This document shows positions 52,907 through 60,345 of a stretch of DNA of 64,000 nucleotides, in pieces. Origin of the DNA: Winogradskyella immobilis (GTDB lineage: Bacteria > Bacteroidota > Bacteroidia > Flavobacteriales > Flavobacteriaceae); the NCBI RefSeq assembly GCF_021887715.1, contig NZ_JAIQXX010000007.1, positions 1-64,000 of the forward strand. The letters run 5' to 3'. A program made the translations under genes and the position numbers. The notes beneath the pieces were generated by a model that worked only from the letters and a program-made list of their open reading frames with translations, ran no database searches and was not told where the DNA came from. Numbering within the stretch: the first letter of the stretch is position 1; each line of letters begins with the position of its first letter.

Positions 52907-52992
52907 TTATTTGATATAGGGTTAAATAGCCGCTAATAATTAATCAACAATTAGGGATTTAAAAGCTCCAAGTTTTCTTGGAGCTTTTTTTT
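52907..52992 (+). ncRNA. Candidate small RNA 1
   Basis: Noncoding stretch of about 85 bases between an operator-driven promoter (-7-like box at 52894-52901) and an intrinsic terminator (stem AAGCTCCAAG / CTTGGAGCTT, 52963-52986, loop TTTT, then T run to 52992). It has the word ATATAGGGTTAAAT (shared with RNA 2) and a second TAGGG before the terminator. No credible reading frame is present. The 5' end is inferred. Confidence 0.65.
52963..52992 (+). terminator. Intrinsic terminator of small RNA 1
   Basis: Stem AAGCTCCAAG / CTTGGAGCTT with a TTTT loop and a run of eight T. Confidence 0.93.
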
Positions 52993-53009
52993 ATATGCAT
53001 GCATATAAA

Positions 53010-53027
53010 ATACGTAGATCTACGTAT
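53010..53027 (+). promoter_or_regulatory. Palindromic operator 2 (ATACGTAGATCTACGTAT)
   Basis: The 18 bases are a full palindrome, TACGTAGATCTACGTA at 53011-53026 with flanking A and T, followed by AGGAT. The -7-like box GACATTTA (53050-53057) again begins after exactly 23 bases from the TACGTA core. Confidence 0.8.
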
Positions 53028-53062
53028 AGGATTAGCAAATAATAATTAAGACATTTATAGTG

Positions 53063-53149
53063 TTATTTTAATTATATAGGGTAAATGAAATAACGTTATT
53101 GATCCTAACCGGATTAATCTAGGCTCTGATAAAAATCAGAGCCTTTTTT
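53063..53149 (+). ncRNA. Candidate small RNA 2
   Basis: About 87 bases, from an inferred start to a strong terminator. It has ATATAGGGTAAAT, nearly identical to the word in RNA 1, and CCGGATT before the terminator. The terminator is GGCTCTGAT / ATCAGAGCC (53122-53143) with a four-A loop and six T. No reading frame is seen. Confidence 0.65.
53122..53149 (+). terminator. Intrinsic terminator of small RNA 2
   Basis: Nine-pair perfect stem GGCTCTGAT / ATCAGAGCC with loop AAAA and a T run. Confidence 0.95.
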
Positions 53150-53169
53150 ATTTAAAATTTAATAATCTA

Positions 53170-53223
53170 TTTTTTGTAAGAAAATAGCGTTTTATCGACA
53201 AAAGAGATTTTTCTTACAAAAAA
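53170..53223. repeat. Long inverted repeat between small RNA genes 2 and 3
   Basis: TTTTTTGTAAGAA (53170-53182) and TTCTTACAAAAAA (53211-53223) pair perfectly over 13 bases around a 28-base loop. It could be a further transcribed hairpin or a protein site; neither strand shows a proper terminator T run. Confidence 0.7.
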
Positions 53224-53243
53224 CACCTAAAATTGATTAAAAA

Positions 53244-53261
53244 ATACGTAGTTCTACGTAT
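53244..53261 (+). promoter_or_regulatory. Palindromic operator 3 (ATACGTAGTTCTACGTAT)
   Basis: Identical in all 18 bases to operator 1, and the AGTAT after it is shared too. The -7-like box CATCTTTA (53284-53291) begins after exactly 23 bases from the TACGTA core, the same as in operators 1 and 2. Confidence 0.8.
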
Positions 53262-53296
53262 AGTATCACATTAGATCTTTTTGCATCTTTACAATG

Positions 53297-53365
53297 CTAT
53301 TAATTATTGTCCCAAAATTTAAGTTCTTAAAAACTCTGGATTATTAAATAGTCTAGAGTTTTTTT
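53297..53365 (+). ncRNA. Candidate small RNA 3
   Basis: About 70 bases, from an inferred start to a terminator with stem AACTCTGGA / TCTAGAGTT (one G-T pair) and a run of seven T. It shares GGATT with RNA 1 and GGATTA with RNA 2 but lacks the ATATAGGG word; in its place it has TATTGTCCC. No reading frame is present. Confidence 0.6.
53332..53365 (+). terminator. Intrinsic terminator of small RNA 3
   Basis: Nine-pair stem AACTCTGGA (53332-53340) / TCTAGAGTT (53352-53360) with an 11-base loop, followed by TTTTT. Confidence 0.82.
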
Positions 53366-53379
53366 AAATTAAACCCTAT

Positions 53380-53502
53380 ATGCCTAATATGAACTTACCA
53401 ACAAGAAATAAAATGAATAAAAACGATAAAATATTTATGTGTGTTCTTATTATTAGTTCAGTCACCATAATAACCGCTAATATAATAGTCAACTTTTTTT
53501 AG
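53380..53502 (+). CDS. Possible 40-residue membrane microprotein
   Basis: An open frame from ATG at 53380 to TAG at 53502 would give MPNMNLPTRNKMNKNDKI followed by a hydrophobic stretch (FMCVLIISSVTIITANIIVN) that could span the membrane once, and a short FF end. Other starts are at 53389 and 53413. No promoter box of its own is seen, and it begins 15 bases after the terminator of small RNA 3. The basic N-terminus and single helix look like a real small membrane protein, but there is no homology evidence. Confidence 0.35.
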   Translation: MPNMNLPTRNKMNKNDKIFMCVLIISSVTIITANIIVNFF

Positions 53503-53540
53503 TTAATTTAGTTAGTTATTCCTTTTAATCAAGGGAATAA

Positions 53541-53574
53541 AAAAAAGCGCAATTTGGTCAAATTGCGCTTTTTG
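53541..53574. terminator. Bidirectional intrinsic terminator downstream of the 2-oxoglutarate dehydrogenase E2 gene
   Basis: A 14-pair stem AAAAAGCGCAATTT (53542-53555) / AAATTGCGCTTTTT (53560-53573) with a GGTC loop; it serves the minus-strand odhB gene and equally any plus-strand transcript. Confidence 0.93.
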
Positions 53575-53593
53575 TATTTTATAATAATTAAAC

Positions 53594-54805
53594 TTACAAT
53601 TCTAATGCTTTTTTAATATTGTTATTCATTAATAATTCTTCAGGATTTTCTAACGCTTCTTTAACCGCAACTAAAAAGCCTACGGATTCTTTTCCATCAA
53701 TAATTCTATGATCATAAGATAACGCAACATACATTATTGGTCTAATTACTACTTCCCCGTTTACAGCAACTGGTCGTTCAACAATATTATGCATTCCTAA
53801 AATTCCACTTTGTGGCGGATTAATAATAGGTGTAGATAACATACTACCAAATACACCTCCGTTAGATATTGTAAATGTACCTCCGGTCATTTCATCTACG
53901 GTGATTTGTCCATCGCGTGCTCGTATAGCTAAACGTTTTACCTCAGTTTCAATACCTCTGAATGATAAATTTTCTGCATTACGTATTACTGGTACCATTA
54001 AACCTTTTGGCCCAGATACTGCAATACTAATATCTACAAAATCGAAACTTTTCATCTCTTTACCATCAATCATGGAATTAACAGCAGGATATAATTGTAA
54101 AGCTCTTACAACAGCTAAAGAAAAGAAAGACATAAATCCAAGTCCAACACCATGCTTATCTTTAAATTCCTCCTTGTATTGTTTACGTAGTTCAAATATT
54201 GGAGACATATCTACTTCATTAAAAGTAGTTAGCATCGCTGTAGAATTCTTTGCTTCAACTAAACGCTCAGCTACTTTACGACGTAACATTGACATTTTAC
54301 TGTTAGAAGAACTTCTATTTCCACCAGATGGTGTTCCCATAGAAGGCGTTGCTTTAACAGCATCTTCTTTTGTAATTCTGCCATCTCTACCAGAGCCAGA
54401 AACAGCACTTTCATCCATTCCTTTCTCTGCTAAAACTTTTTTCGCCGCTGGACTTGCTGTACCAGTTGCATATGTTTTAGTTTCTGGAACTGAAGCTTTA
54501 GGTTCTTCTTTTTTAGGAGTTTCTTCAACTTTTTCTTCTTTAGCAGGCGCTTCTCCTTCTGGTTTTGCAGCGGCTGTATCAATTAAACAAACCACAGCAC
54601 CAACCTCAACCGCATCTCCTTCTTCAGCTTTTAGTGTTATAATTCCGCTCGCTTCTGCTGGTAATTCTAAAGTTGCTTTATCACTATCAACTTCTGCAAC
54701 AGCTTGATCTTTCTCAACATAATCTCCATCTTGCACTAACCATTCTGCAATTTCAACTTCTGTTATCGATTCGCCCGGCGAAGGCACTTTCATTTCTAAA
54801 ATCAT
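53594..54805 (-). CDS. odhB: Dihydrolipoyllysine succinyltransferase, E2 of 2-oxoglutarate dehydrogenase
   Basis: A 403-residue E2 subunit of the TCA-cycle complex. Domains in order: one lipoyl domain (1-77) with the lipoylated Lys in [14 protein letters not shown]; an Ala/Glu/Lys/Pro-rich linker; an E3/E1-binding domain at about 118-155 ([14 protein letters not shown] ... [12 protein letters not shown]); and the catalytic acyltransferase domain with the active His and Asp in [13 protein letters not shown]. It lies 49 bases downstream of the E1 gene. The E3 gene is not in the window. Also written sucB. Confidence 0.95.
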   Translation of the reverse strand: MILEMKVPSPGESITEVEIAEWLVQDGDYVEKDQAVAEVDSDKATLELPAEASGIITLKAEEGDAVEVGAVVCLIDTAAAKPEGEAPAKEEKVEETPKKEEPKASVPETKTYATGTASPAAKKVLAEKGMDESAVSGSGRDGRITKEDAVKATPSMGTPSGGNRSSSNSKMSMLRRKVAERLVEAKNSTAMLTTFNEVDMSPIFELRKQYKEEFKDKHGVGLGFMSFFSLAVVRALQLYPAVNSMIDGKEMKSFDFVDISIAVSGPKGLMVPVIRNAENLSFRGIETEVKRLAIRARDGQITVDEMTGGTFTISNGGVFGSMLSTPIINPPQSGILGMHNIVERPVAVNGEVVIRPIMYVALSYDHRIIDGKESVGFLVAVKEALENPEELLMNNNIKKALEL

Positions 54806-54854
54806 CGTTCTTTATTTTATTTAAGCTCTGATTTAACTTTATGTTTATTATTTT

Positions 54855-57611
54855 TTATCTCTGGTTGTTCTTTGTTTTATCAAACACATAATCAATCACT
54901 TCTTGATGACGTATTTTTGAACGCGCAGAACTACCTGCAGATGGCGCCCCATAAGGTCGTCTTGTTGCTGCTCTAAATTGTTTAGATTCTTCAAAATGCA
55001 TTAATATATGGCTATAAGCTCCCATATTACGAGGTTCTTCTTGTGCCCATACAATATCATCTGCATTTTTATAGTTTTCAATTACTTTTCGCATAGCATC
55101 TACTGGTAATGGAAATAATTGCTCTATTCTAACTAATGCAATATCTCCTCTACCAAGTTTCTCTTGCTCTTCTAGTAAATCGTAATAGAACTTACCTGTT
55201 ACAAATACTAATGTTTTTACTTGCTCTTTTTTTGCGGTTTCATCATCAATCAGCATTTTAAATTCGCCATTAACAAATTCATCTACACTAGAAACAACTT
55301 TTGGATGACGCAATAAACTTTTAGGAGTAAACACCACTAATGGTTTTCTATAATTAGATTTCATTTGTCGTCTTAACAAGTGAAACATATTTGCTGGTGT
55401 TGTACAATCTGCAATAAACATATTATCTTTTGCACATACTTGTAAGTAACGCTCCATTCTACCAGACGAATGTTCAGCTCCCTGACCTTCGTAACCATGT
55501 GGCAATAACAACACTAATCCATTTTGCGTCTTCCATTTATCTTCGCCAGAAGATATATATTGGTCAATCATAATTTGAGCACCATTACTGAAATCCCCAA
55601 ATTGTGCTTCCCAAATAGTTAGTGTGTTAGGGCTTGCCATAGCATAACCATAATCAAATCCAACAACACCGTATTCGCTTAATAGTGAGTTATATATATT
55701 AAATTGACCTTGATTTTCGTCAACGTTCTTTAATAAAATGATTTCTTCTTCGCTATCTTCAACTTTCACTACTGCATGTCGATGTGAGAATGTACCACGT
55801 TCAACATCTTGTCCAGATATTCTAACATTAAATCCTTCTTTTAATAAAGACCCATATGCTAAATGCTCACCCATTGCCCAATCTAGTCGATTTTCATCAA
55901 ACATTGTTTGACGCGATTCAATTAAACGTTGAATTTTTCTAATAAACTTTTTATCTGAAGGTAAATTAGATATCACTTTAGTTATATCTTCTAAAACTGT
56001 TTTAGATACTTTTGTATCTATAGTTTTAATCATTTCTTTTTCATCTACACGAACAAAACCTTTCCATTGTTCTTGCATAAATGGGGAAATCTTGGTCTTT
56101 TCAGCTTTACGAGAATCGACTAATTTTTCTTCAAGCTTATCTTTATATTCTTTTTCAATACGTTTTACATGACCGCTATCAATAACGCCTTCTGCTAAAA
56201 GATGCTCAGCATATATATCACGAGGATTTTTATGTTTAGAAATGGCTTTATAAAGTAAAGGTTGTGTAAATTTAGGTTCGTCACCTTCATTATGCCCGTA
56301 CTTTCTATAACCCAGTAGGTCAATAAACACATCGCGCTTAAATTGCATTCTAAAATCTAATGCAAATAATACTGCATGTACTACTGCTTCTACATCATCA
56401 GAATTAACGTGTAGTACTGGTGATAAGGTTACCTTACCAACATCTGTACAATACGTACTAGAACGCCCATCTAAGTAATTGGTAGTAAAACCAATTTGAT
56501 TGTTTACAACAATATGTACTGTTCCGCTAGTTTTATAACCATCTAATTGTGCCATTTGCACCAACTCATAGACTAAACCTTGTCCCGAAATTGCTGCGTC
56601 ACCATGAACAATTATAGGCAATACCTGAGAAGCATCTTCGATATTACCATTATCTTGTTTTGCTCTTGAAATGCCTTCTACAACTGCACCAACAGTTTCT
56701 AAATGCGAAGGATTAGGAGCTATACTTAAATTTATTTTTTTACCTGTGTCTGTTTCGCAATCGCTAGTCCAGCCTAAATGGTACTTTACATCGCCATCAA
56801 AAACTTTCTCTTCGTAATCTTTACCATCAAACTCACTAAAAATATCTTTTGCTGATTTTCCAAAAATATTTGTTAGTGTACTTAGACGACCACGATGCGC
56901 CATACCCATAACAAATTCTTTTACTCCATACTCTGCTGCTTTTTCTATCATAGCATCTAGAGCTGGAATTAAAGATTCATTCCCTTCTAATGAAAATCGT
57001 TTTTGACCTACATATTTAGTATGAAGAAATGTTTCAAACGAAACCGCTTCATTTAACTTTTTAAGAATATTTTTCTTTTCGTCTACTGAAAAGTTTGAAT
57101 GATTATCATTAATATTAAGCCTATTCTGAATCCAATCTATTTCTTCGGGTTGACGTATATACATATACTCAACACCAATTGAATCGCAATAAATACGTTC
57201 TAAATGACCTACAATTTCTTGCAAAGTCATGGGGTTTAAACCTAAAATCTCGCTAGCAGAAAATACTGTAGATAAATCATTTTGAGATAAACCAAAATTC
57301 TCTATTTCTAATGTTGGTGCATATTTACGTCTTGCTCTAACAGGATTGGTTTTTGTAAATAAATGACCTCTACTTCTATAAGCATCAATTAATTTTATAA
57401 CCTGAAATTCTTTCTGAACCTGTTCTGGAATTTGCGTACTAACACCTTCAATAATTTCGCCTTCAAAACCATAGCTTTCTGAGCCAAAATCGTAACCTTG
57501 AAAAAAGGCTCTCCAGCTAGGTTCTACAGAATCAGGGTTTTTTAGATATTGTTCGTATAAGTCAGCAAAATATGCTGTATGCGCTGCATTGAGAAAGGAG
57601 TATTTATCCAT
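54855..57611 (-). CDS. odhA: 2-oxoglutarate dehydrogenase E1 component
   Basis: A 918-residue thiamine-diphosphate-dependent dehydrogenase that decarboxylates 2-oxoglutarate and passes succinyl to E2. It begins SFLNAAHTAYFADLYEQYLKNPDSV, the typical N-terminus. ThDP-binding segments include GMAHRGRLSTL, HGDAAISGQGLV and NNQIGFTTN; the pyrimidine domain follows at about 590-800 with LLPHGYEGQGAEHSSGRMER. Length and order are normal. It heads the odhA-odhB unit. It needs thiamine diphosphate, the product of the locus at 1-6 kb. Also written sucA. Confidence 0.97.
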   Translation of the reverse strand: MDKYSFLNAAHTAYFADLYEQYLKNPDSVEPSWRAFFQGYDFGSESYGFEGEIIEGVSTQIPEQVQKEFQVIKLIDAYRSRGHLFTKTNPVRARRKYAPTLEIENFGLSQNDLSTVFSASEILGLNPMTLQEIVGHLERIYCDSIGVEYMYIRQPEEIDWIQNRLNINDNHSNFSVDEKKNILKKLNEAVSFETFLHTKYVGQKRFSLEGNESLIPALDAMIEKAAEYGVKEFVMGMAHRGRLSTLTNIFGKSAKDIFSEFDGKDYEEKVFDGDVKYHLGWTSDCETDTGKKINLSIAPNPSHLETVGAVVEGISRAKQDNGNIEDASQVLPIIVHGDAAISGQGLVYELVQMAQLDGYKTSGTVHIVVNNQIGFTTNYLDGRSSTYCTDVGKVTLSPVLHVNSDDVEAVVHAVLFALDFRMQFKRDVFIDLLGYRKYGHNEGDEPKFTQPLLYKAISKHKNPRDIYAEHLLAEGVIDSGHVKRIEKEYKDKLEEKLVDSRKAEKTKISPFMQEQWKGFVRVDEKEMIKTIDTKVSKTVLEDITKVISNLPSDKKFIRKIQRLIESRQTMFDENRLDWAMGEHLAYGSLLKEGFNVRISGQDVERGTFSHRHAVVKVEDSEEEIILLKNVDENQGQFNIYNSLLSEYGVVGFDYGYAMASPNTLTIWEAQFGDFSNGAQIMIDQYISSGEDKWKTQNGLVLLLPHGYEGQGAEHSSGRMERYLQVCAKDNMFIADCTTPANMFHLLRRQMKSNYRKPLVVFTPKSLLRHPKVVSSVDEFVNGEFKMLIDDETAKKEQVKTLVFVTGKFYYDLLEEQEKLGRGDIALVRIEQLFPLPVDAMRKVIENYKNADDIVWAQEEPRNMGAYSHILMHFEESKQFRAATRRPYGAPSAGSSARSKIRHQEVIDYVFDKTKNNQR

Positions 57612-57721
57612 TATTCTTTTAGAGACGTTATAACTTCAACAAAGTTTAAACAAAAGTACAACTTTTGATAAAAACAGTAAGTATTTTATTATTTTTATAA
57701 AATTACAACAAAACAATTACA

Positions 57722-58270
57722 ATGTCTTTTTTTATAGGTCTATTAAAACAGAAAAGCTTACGAATTAGTTTAATAATTTGTATGTTTTCTTTTTTTATGA
57801 CTAATGCACAAAACTTTAATACTGATTCATCTCATTTTTGGAGCAATGTGCAATATGGCGGAGGTATTGGTTTAAGTTTTGGAGATGGTTTTTTTAGTGG
57901 TGTATTAGCACCTAACGCTATATATCGCTTTAATAATTATGTAGCATCTGGTGTTGGGTTAAATTTTAGTTATAGTAGCCAAGAAGATGTGTTTCAATCT
58001 ACCGTCGTTGGCGGAAGTATTATTGGTCTTTTTAATCCAATTCCTGGAATACAATTATCTACAGAATTTGAGGAACTTTATGTCAATAGAGATATTGATG
58101 ATGGGTTTATTTCATCCATAGATGACAATTATTGGTATCCTGCTCTATTTTTAGGAGTTGGTTATATTTCTGGTAATATAACTTTTGGCATTAGATACGA
58201 CGTTTTGTTTGATAGAGACACTAGTATTTATAATGAGGCTTGGTTACCGTTTGTGCGTTTCTTTTTCTAG
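57722..58270 (+). CDS. Outer-membrane beta-barrel protein, conserved hypothetical
   Basis: A 182-residue protein with an N-terminal signal (LRISLIICMFSFFMTNAQ) and a barrel ending in FVRFFF. Strands such as YGGGIGLSFGDGFFSGVLAPNAI-type repeats alternate hydrophobic residues. The position beside odhA is often shared in Flavobacteriaceae, which is why it sometimes carries a misleading alpha-ketoglutarate name; nothing in the protein suggests an enzyme. It is divergent from odhA and convergent with the 116-residue gene. Confidence 0.75.
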   Translation: MSFFIGLLKQKSLRISLIICMFSFFMTNAQNFNTDSSHFWSNVQYGGGIGLSFGDGFFSGVLAPNAIYRFNNYVASGVGLNFSYSSQEDVFQSTVVGGSIIGLFNPIPGIQLSTEFEELYVNRDIDDGFISSIDDNYWYPALFLGVGYISGNITFGIRYDVLFDRDTSIYNEAWLPFVRFFF

Positions 58271-58284
58271 CACTAAAAAACCCG

Positions 58285-58635
58285 TTAAGAATATTTGGTT
58301 TTATACCAAACCTTTTGCCACTCGCGTTGTAATATTAAAAATGTAATAGACTCTGAAAGCTTTAAAGTATCGTTACCATCTAGAGTTCTTACTTTAATTT
58401 CGGACACATCTATAATATATAATAAGTTGAGATATTCTGAAAATTTATTTTGGATCAGATTATATACTTCTTCCTGAAGTATTAATTTTAAACTTGTGGG
58501 TAAAACTTCTTCGTCAAATTCTAAATCTACATTAGCATAAAGTAAATCTTTATTTAATTGTTTAACGAGTTTTTTATAGAGTTGAAGTGCGCTAGCATCT
58601 TCTATTAAGGCTTCAAAAGTTGTTGGAAGTTTCAT
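58285..58635 (-). CDS. Conserved hypothetical protein downstream of the polyprenyl synthase
   Basis: A 116-residue protein without signal or membrane segment. It is rich in Leu, Glu and Lys, with a mixed helix and strand pattern; the segment LIIDVSEIKVRTL-like LYIIDVSEIKVRTLDG and the end SITFLILQREWQKVWYK are its most regular parts. The start codon shares the last base of the synthase stop (the two touch at 58635), so it is translated with it. The family is conserved in Flavobacteriaceae but I know no function for it. Confidence 0.7.
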   Translation of the reverse strand: MKLPTTFEALIEDASALQLYKKLVKQLNKDLLYANVDLEFDEEVLPTSLKLILQEEVYNLIQNKFSEYLNLLYIIDVSEIKVRTLDGNDTLKLSESITFLILQREWQKVWYKTKYS

Positions 58636-59606
58636 TAGGTATTTCTGGTCATTAAACCAATGCCAAATTGTTTCAAAAGTTGTTTTTTATCATCAGGAAG
58701 ATCTAATATTTCTAAAACAGAAAACGCCTTATTTGTATAAAATTCTACAGCCAGTTTTGTGGCTTGCTCTGCACCGGTTTCAACAAACAATTGCTTGACT
58801 GAATTGACCTTTTCTTGAGGATTTTCAGGCTGTGATTGAAACCATTTATGCAACATTGCTTTATTATCTTTATCTAAAGATTCTTCAGCTTTTAAATACA
58901 GGTATGTTTTTTTATTTTCTATAATATCACCGCCAACTTGTTTACCAAACGTTTCTGGATTTCCAAAAGCATCTAAATAATCATCTTGTATTTGAAAAGC
59001 AATACCAAGATAACGACCAAAATCATAAATACCTCTTTGATCTTCTTTAGAAGCATTAGCAATTATAGCTCCCATTTTCATTGCTGCACCAACTAAAACC
59101 GCGGTTTTATATTCTATCATTTTTAAATACTCCTCAATTGACACATCATTTCTAGTTTCAAAATCAATATCGTACTGTTGGCCTTCACAAACTTCTAAAG
59201 CTGTTTTACTAAACAATTCTGCTAAAGCTTTAAATGTATTAGGCTCGTAGTTTTCAAATAATTGATACGCTAAAATAAGCATGGCATCTCCAGATAGAAT
59301 GCCTGTATTTAAATCCCATTTTTCATGTACTGTGGTTTTTCCTCGCCGTAATGGTGCATCATCCATAATATCATCATGCACCAAAGAAAAATTATGAAAC
59401 ACTTCTATTGACAATGCTGCATCTAAGGCTATTTTATAATCAACTCCAAATACATCGGATGTCATTAAAGTTAATATTGGTCTTAAACGTTTTCCTCCAA
59501 GTTTTAAAATATAATTTATTGGTTCGTATAAATTATTAGGATGTCTATCAATTGTAAAATCTTCAAGATAATTGATAAATGCTTTTTGATATTTTTCTAT
59601 ATGCAT
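58635..59606 (-). CDS. Polyprenyl (trans-isoprenyl) diphosphate synthase
   Basis: A 323-residue all-helical synthase that builds isoprenoid chains. The two Asp-rich motifs are intact: HDDIMDDAPLRRG (first) and FQIQDDYLDAFG (second), with GGKRLRPILTLM earlier. The residues five and four before the first motif are bulky (F-S-L-V-H), hinting at a short or medium product such as farnesyl or geranylgeranyl diphosphate. It may supply the GGGPS at 5.9 kb, but this is only a metabolic inference. A TATTTTTG box ends five bases before the start codon. Confidence 0.9.
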   Translation of the reverse strand: MHIEKYQKAFINYLEDFTIDRHPNNLYEPINYILKLGGKRLRPILTLMTSDVFGVDYKIALDAALSIEVFHNFSLVHDDIMDDAPLRRGKTTVHEKWDLNTGILSGDAMLILAYQLFENYEPNTFKALAELFSKTALEVCEGQQYDIDFETRNDVSIEEYLKMIEYKTAVLVGAAMKMGAIIANASKEDQRGIYDFGRYLGIAFQIQDDYLDAFGNPETFGKQVGGDIIENKKTYLYLKAEESLDKDNKAMLHKWFQSQPENPQEKVNSVKQLFVETGAEQATKLAVEFYTNKAFSVLEILDLPDDKKQLLKQFGIGLMTRNT

Positions 59607-59697
59607 ACTGCAAAAATAACAGAATAGATTATGTAATCATAGTTAATTAATTTAATGTTAAAGAGGTTAAATAATTATTAAAACCTTGGAAACTTTT

Positions 59698-59728
59698 TTT
59701 GTTTTTATAGTTTCCAATTGTATATTTG
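59698..59728 (+). promoter_or_regulatory. Promoter of the TetR-efflux operon
   Basis: TTTG at 59698-59701 and TATATTTG at 59721-59728 with a 19-base spacer, an exact consensus Bacteroidota promoter. The TetR start codon lies ten bases downstream, so the leader is almost absent. Confidence 0.85.
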
Positions 59729-59737
59729 CATCCAATT

Positions 59738-60343
59738 ATGAGAGATAAAATTATACAAAAATCGGCTGAATTATTTTTAAATCTAGGGTTTAAAAGTGTT
59801 ACCATGGATGACATTGCTAACGAAATGGGCATTTCTAAAAAAACCATTTATGTGCATTTTTCTAACAAAACTAAACTTGTAGAGACCGTAACATTTACCC
59901 TTTTTGAAACTATTTGTGATGGTATCGATGGTATTTGTTCAACATCTAACAATCCTATTGAAGAGTTATATGCTATTAAAATGTTTGTAATGCAACATTT
60001 AAATAATGAAAAAACATCTCCTCAGTATCAACTAAAAAAATACTATCCGCAAATTTATGATGTATTGAAAGCCAAGCAGTTTGACAAAATGCAAGATTCT
60101 GTTTTAGAAAGTCTACAACAAGGCGTCAACACAGGTGTTTTTAGGAATACTATTGATGTTAATTTTATTTCTAGAATGTATTTTAATGGAATGACAGGCA
60201 TTAAAGACAATTCTATATTTCCTCAAGAAAAATTTAACATGAATTATTTAATGGAAAGTTATTTAGAATATCATTTAAGAGCTATAGTTACAGAAAAAGG
60301 AATGACCATATTAAACAATTTTATAACAAAAAATCAATCATAA
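59738..60343 (+). CDS. TetR/AcrR family transcriptional regulator
   Basis: A 201-residue repressor-type regulator. Its helix-turn-helix is AELFLNLGFKSVTMDDIANEMGISKKTIYVHFSNK, near residues 10-45; the rest is the variable ligand-sensing helical domain. I use the ATG at 59738 (MRDKIIQKS) rather than a TTG four codons upstream that overlaps the promoter. It is the first gene of the unit with TolC, adaptor and pump, three bases before the TolC gene, and most likely controls them. The ligand is unknown. Confidence 0.93.
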   Translation: MRDKIIQKSAELFLNLGFKSVTMDDIANEMGISKKTIYVHFSNKTKLVETVTFTLFETICDGIDGICSTSNNPIEELYAIKMFVMQHLNNEKTSPQYQLKKYYPQIYDVLKAKQFDKMQDSVLESLQQGVNTGVFRNTIDVNFISRMYFNGMTGIKDNSIFPQEKFNMNYLMESYLEYHLRAIVTEKGMTILNNFITKNQS

Positions 60344-60345
60344 CA

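Noticed and set aside
52852..53365. The three palindromic units as a CRISPR array or transposon ends
   Set aside because: Spacing between palindromes is irregular (about 156 and 234 bases), no cas or transposase gene is near, and each unit ends with its own terminator.
53901..54707. A 268-residue open frame opposite odhB
   Set aside because: Antisense shadow of the Ala/Glu/Lys-rich E2 linker and catalytic domain; no domain is recognisable.
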